Shown one piece after another: positions 6,033-7,032 of a stretch of 7,032 bases of DNA. The translations under genes were made by a program, and so were the position numbers. The stretch spans positions 1 through 7,032 of the forward strand of contig CAISIP010000356.1 in NCBI GenBank assembly GCA_903885415.1. The letters run 5' to 3'. Numbering within the stretch: position 1 is the stretch's first letter; each line of letters begins with the position of its first letter. The stretch is from an uncultured beta proteobacterium. Lineage in GTDB: Bacteria; Pseudomonadota; Gammaproteobacteria; Burkholderiales; Burkholderiaceae_C. The notes beneath the pieces are model-generated. The model saw only the letters and a program-made list of their open reading frames with translations. It did not search any database and was not told the origin of the DNA.

Positions 6033-6995
6033 ATGAAACACCATCCGACGCCCTCTGGGCTTTATCCACGCGACCTGCGCGGCCATGGCCGCAATCCGCC
6101 ATCAGCCCCGTGGCCAGGCAAGGCGCGCGTCGCGCTGCAATTCGTGCTCAATTTTGAAGAAGGCGGTGAAAACTCGGTGCTGCATGGAGACGCCGGCAGC
6201 GAGCAGTTCCTGTCCGAGATGTTCAACCCGCCGGCTTTTGCCGCGCGCCATCTCAGCATGGAGAGCGTCTATGAATATGGCGCGCGGGTCGGCGTCTGGC
6301 GCATCCTGCGCGAGTTCGAGCGGCGCGCGCTGCCGCTGACTGTCTTCGGTGTCGGCATGGCACTTGAGCGCAGTCCCGAAGTCACCGCTGCGTTCAAGGC
6401 ATTGGGGCATGAGATTGCCTGCCATGGCTGGCGCTGGATTAGCTACCAGGGCGTCGATGCAGCCACCGAGCGCGAGCATATGGCCTTGGCCATGGCGCGC
6501 ATCGAGGCCTTGACCGGTGAGCGGCCGCTGGGCTGGTACACCGGGCGCGACAGCCCGAACACGCGCCGACTGGTCGCCGATTTCGGCGGTTTTGAGTACG
6601 ACAGCGACTATTACGGCGACGACCTGCCTTTCTGGCTGCAGGTGCGCAAGAGCGACCAGACGCTGGCACCCCATCTGGTCCTGCCCTATACGCTCGACGC
6701 CAACGACATGCGCTTTGCCCTGCCGCAGGGTTACTCGCATGGCGATGAATTTTTCAATTACCTGCGCGATGCCTTCGATGTTCACTATGCCGAAGGCGCC
6801 GACCGACCTTCGATGATGAGCATCGGCATGCATGGCCGCATTCTGGGTCGGCCGGGCCGGATGCGCGCGCTACAGCGCTTTCTCGACCATGTACAAGCGC
6901 ATGAGAAGGTCTGGGTGGCCCGCCGCATCGACATCGCGCGCCACTGGAAGACCACCCATCCCTTCGACCCCGCAACCGCCTTCATTTGGGAGTGA
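6033..6995 (+). CDS. puuE: Allantoinase PuuE (polysaccharide-deacetylase fold)
   Basis: A 320-residue cytoplasmic enzyme that hydrolyses allantoin to allantoate. It is the non-classical allantoinase recruited from the polysaccharide-deacetylase (NodB-fold) family, unrelated to metal-dependent AllB. Visible marks: YPRDLRGHGRNPP at 11-23, the first motif NFEEGGE at 40-46 in place of the deacetylase TFDDG, GHEIACHGWRW at 125-135, GWYTGRDSPNTRRL at 167-180, YDSDYYGDDLP at 189-199, PYTLDANDMRF at 218-228, SIGMHGRILGRPGR at 263-276 and WVARRIDIARHW at 294-305. All are typical of PuuE, and the length is normal. ATG 6033 has GAGG at 6019-6022 ten bases upstream, inside the end of the regulator gene. 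The gene follows gntR by six bases and precedes the uraD start by four, so the three genes form an operon. UraD makes the allantoin that PuuE consumes. Confidence 0.96.
   Translation: MKHHPTPSGLYPRDLRGHGRNPPSAPWPGKARVALQFVLNFEEGGENSVLHGDAGSEQFLSEMFNPPAFAARHLSMESVYEYGARVGVWRILREFERRALPLTVFGVGMALERSPEVTAAFKALGHEIACHGWRWISYQGVDAATEREHMALAMARIEALTGERPLGWYTGRDSPNTRRLVADFGGFEYDSDYYGDDLPFWLQVRKSDQTLAPHLVLPYTLDANDMRFALPQGYSHGDEFFNYLRDAFDVHYAEGADRPSMMSIGMHGRILGRPGRMRALQRFLDHVQAHEKVWVARRIDIARHWKTTHPFDPATAFIWE
6988..6992 (+). promoter_or_regulatory. Ribosome binding site of uraD
   Basis: GGGAG lies within the last codons of puuE, seven bases before the TTG at 7000. Its strength and spacing decide the TTG as the uraD start and point to translational coupling with puuE, whose TGA (6993-6995) falls between the site and the start codon. 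Confidence 0.6.
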
Positions 6996-6999
6996 CGCC

Positions 7000-7032
7000 T
7001 TGCTAAGCCTTGATCAGATCAATGCCGCTGCG
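7000..7032 (+). CDS. uraD: OHCU decarboxylase UraD, N-terminal fragment cut by window edge
   Basis: Only 11 codons are visible: TTG start, then LSLDQINAAA, read as MLSLDQINAAA. Members of the 2-oxo-4-hydroxy-4-carboxy-5-ureidoimidazoline decarboxylase family characteristically begin with an M-L-(S/T)-L-D-Q-(L/I)-N-A-A pattern. The enzyme converts OHCU to S-allantoin, the step before PuuE, and uraD directly after puuE is a common arrangement. GGGAG seven bases upstream supports the TTG start, and the four-base gap to the puuE stop indicates coupling. The catalytic residues lie outside the window, so the call rests on a short N-terminal match plus context. Confidence 0.75.
   Translation, partial: MLSLDQINAAA

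Noticed and set aside
7010..7022. TTGATCAGATCAA palindrome-like stretch
   Set aside because: It lies inside the conserved start of uraD (codons for LDQIN) and is explained by coding sequence.

Overview
This is a GC-rich bacterial window, most likely from a betaproteobacterium of the order Burkholderiales. Two orphan Bug-type (tripartite tricarboxylate transporter) substrate-binding proteins, a class II aldolase relative, and a PuuD/PuuE/UraD-type urate pathway together fit that group. The order-level assignment is inference from gene content; no rRNA or other marker gene is present. Coding density is high, and no tRNA, rRNA, CRISPR array, insertion sequence or origin was seen.

Left part (1-2362). 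The left edge holds the start of a minus-strand class II aldolase/adducin-family gene. It is interrupted by an in-frame amber codon where the family has Tyr. Diverging from it is a Bug-family periplasmic binding protein (303-1286, +). A second Bug protein (1310-2323, -) converges on the first, with only 23 bases between their stop codons. No TctA/TctB membrane partners are in view.

Middle part (2548-3777). A 12-helix major facilitator of the fosmidomycin-resistance (Fsr) family lies on the plus strand and converges tail to tail with puuD.

Right part (3784-7032). This is a urate/ureide catabolism locus: puuD (membrane-bound cytochrome c urate hydroxylase, -), then a divergent regulatory region, then a GntR/FCD regulator, puuE (allantoinase of the polysaccharide-deacetylase fold) and the first 11 codons of uraD (OHCU decarboxylase), all on the plus strand and tightly packed. 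PuuD oxidises urate to 5-hydroxyisourate. A hydrolase not in the window (HiuH) would give OHCU, UraD decarboxylates OHCU to allantoin, and PuuE opens allantoin to allantoate. The puuD-gntR intergenic region holds two similar operator-like dyads, one over a possible puuD -10 and one over a possible gntR -10. This suggests one regulator controls both arms.

The families are all known ones. I see no clearly new system. The most useful observations are the amber-interrupted aldolase, the paired operators, the likely GTG start of puuD with its strong ribosome binding site, and the uraD start at the right edge.
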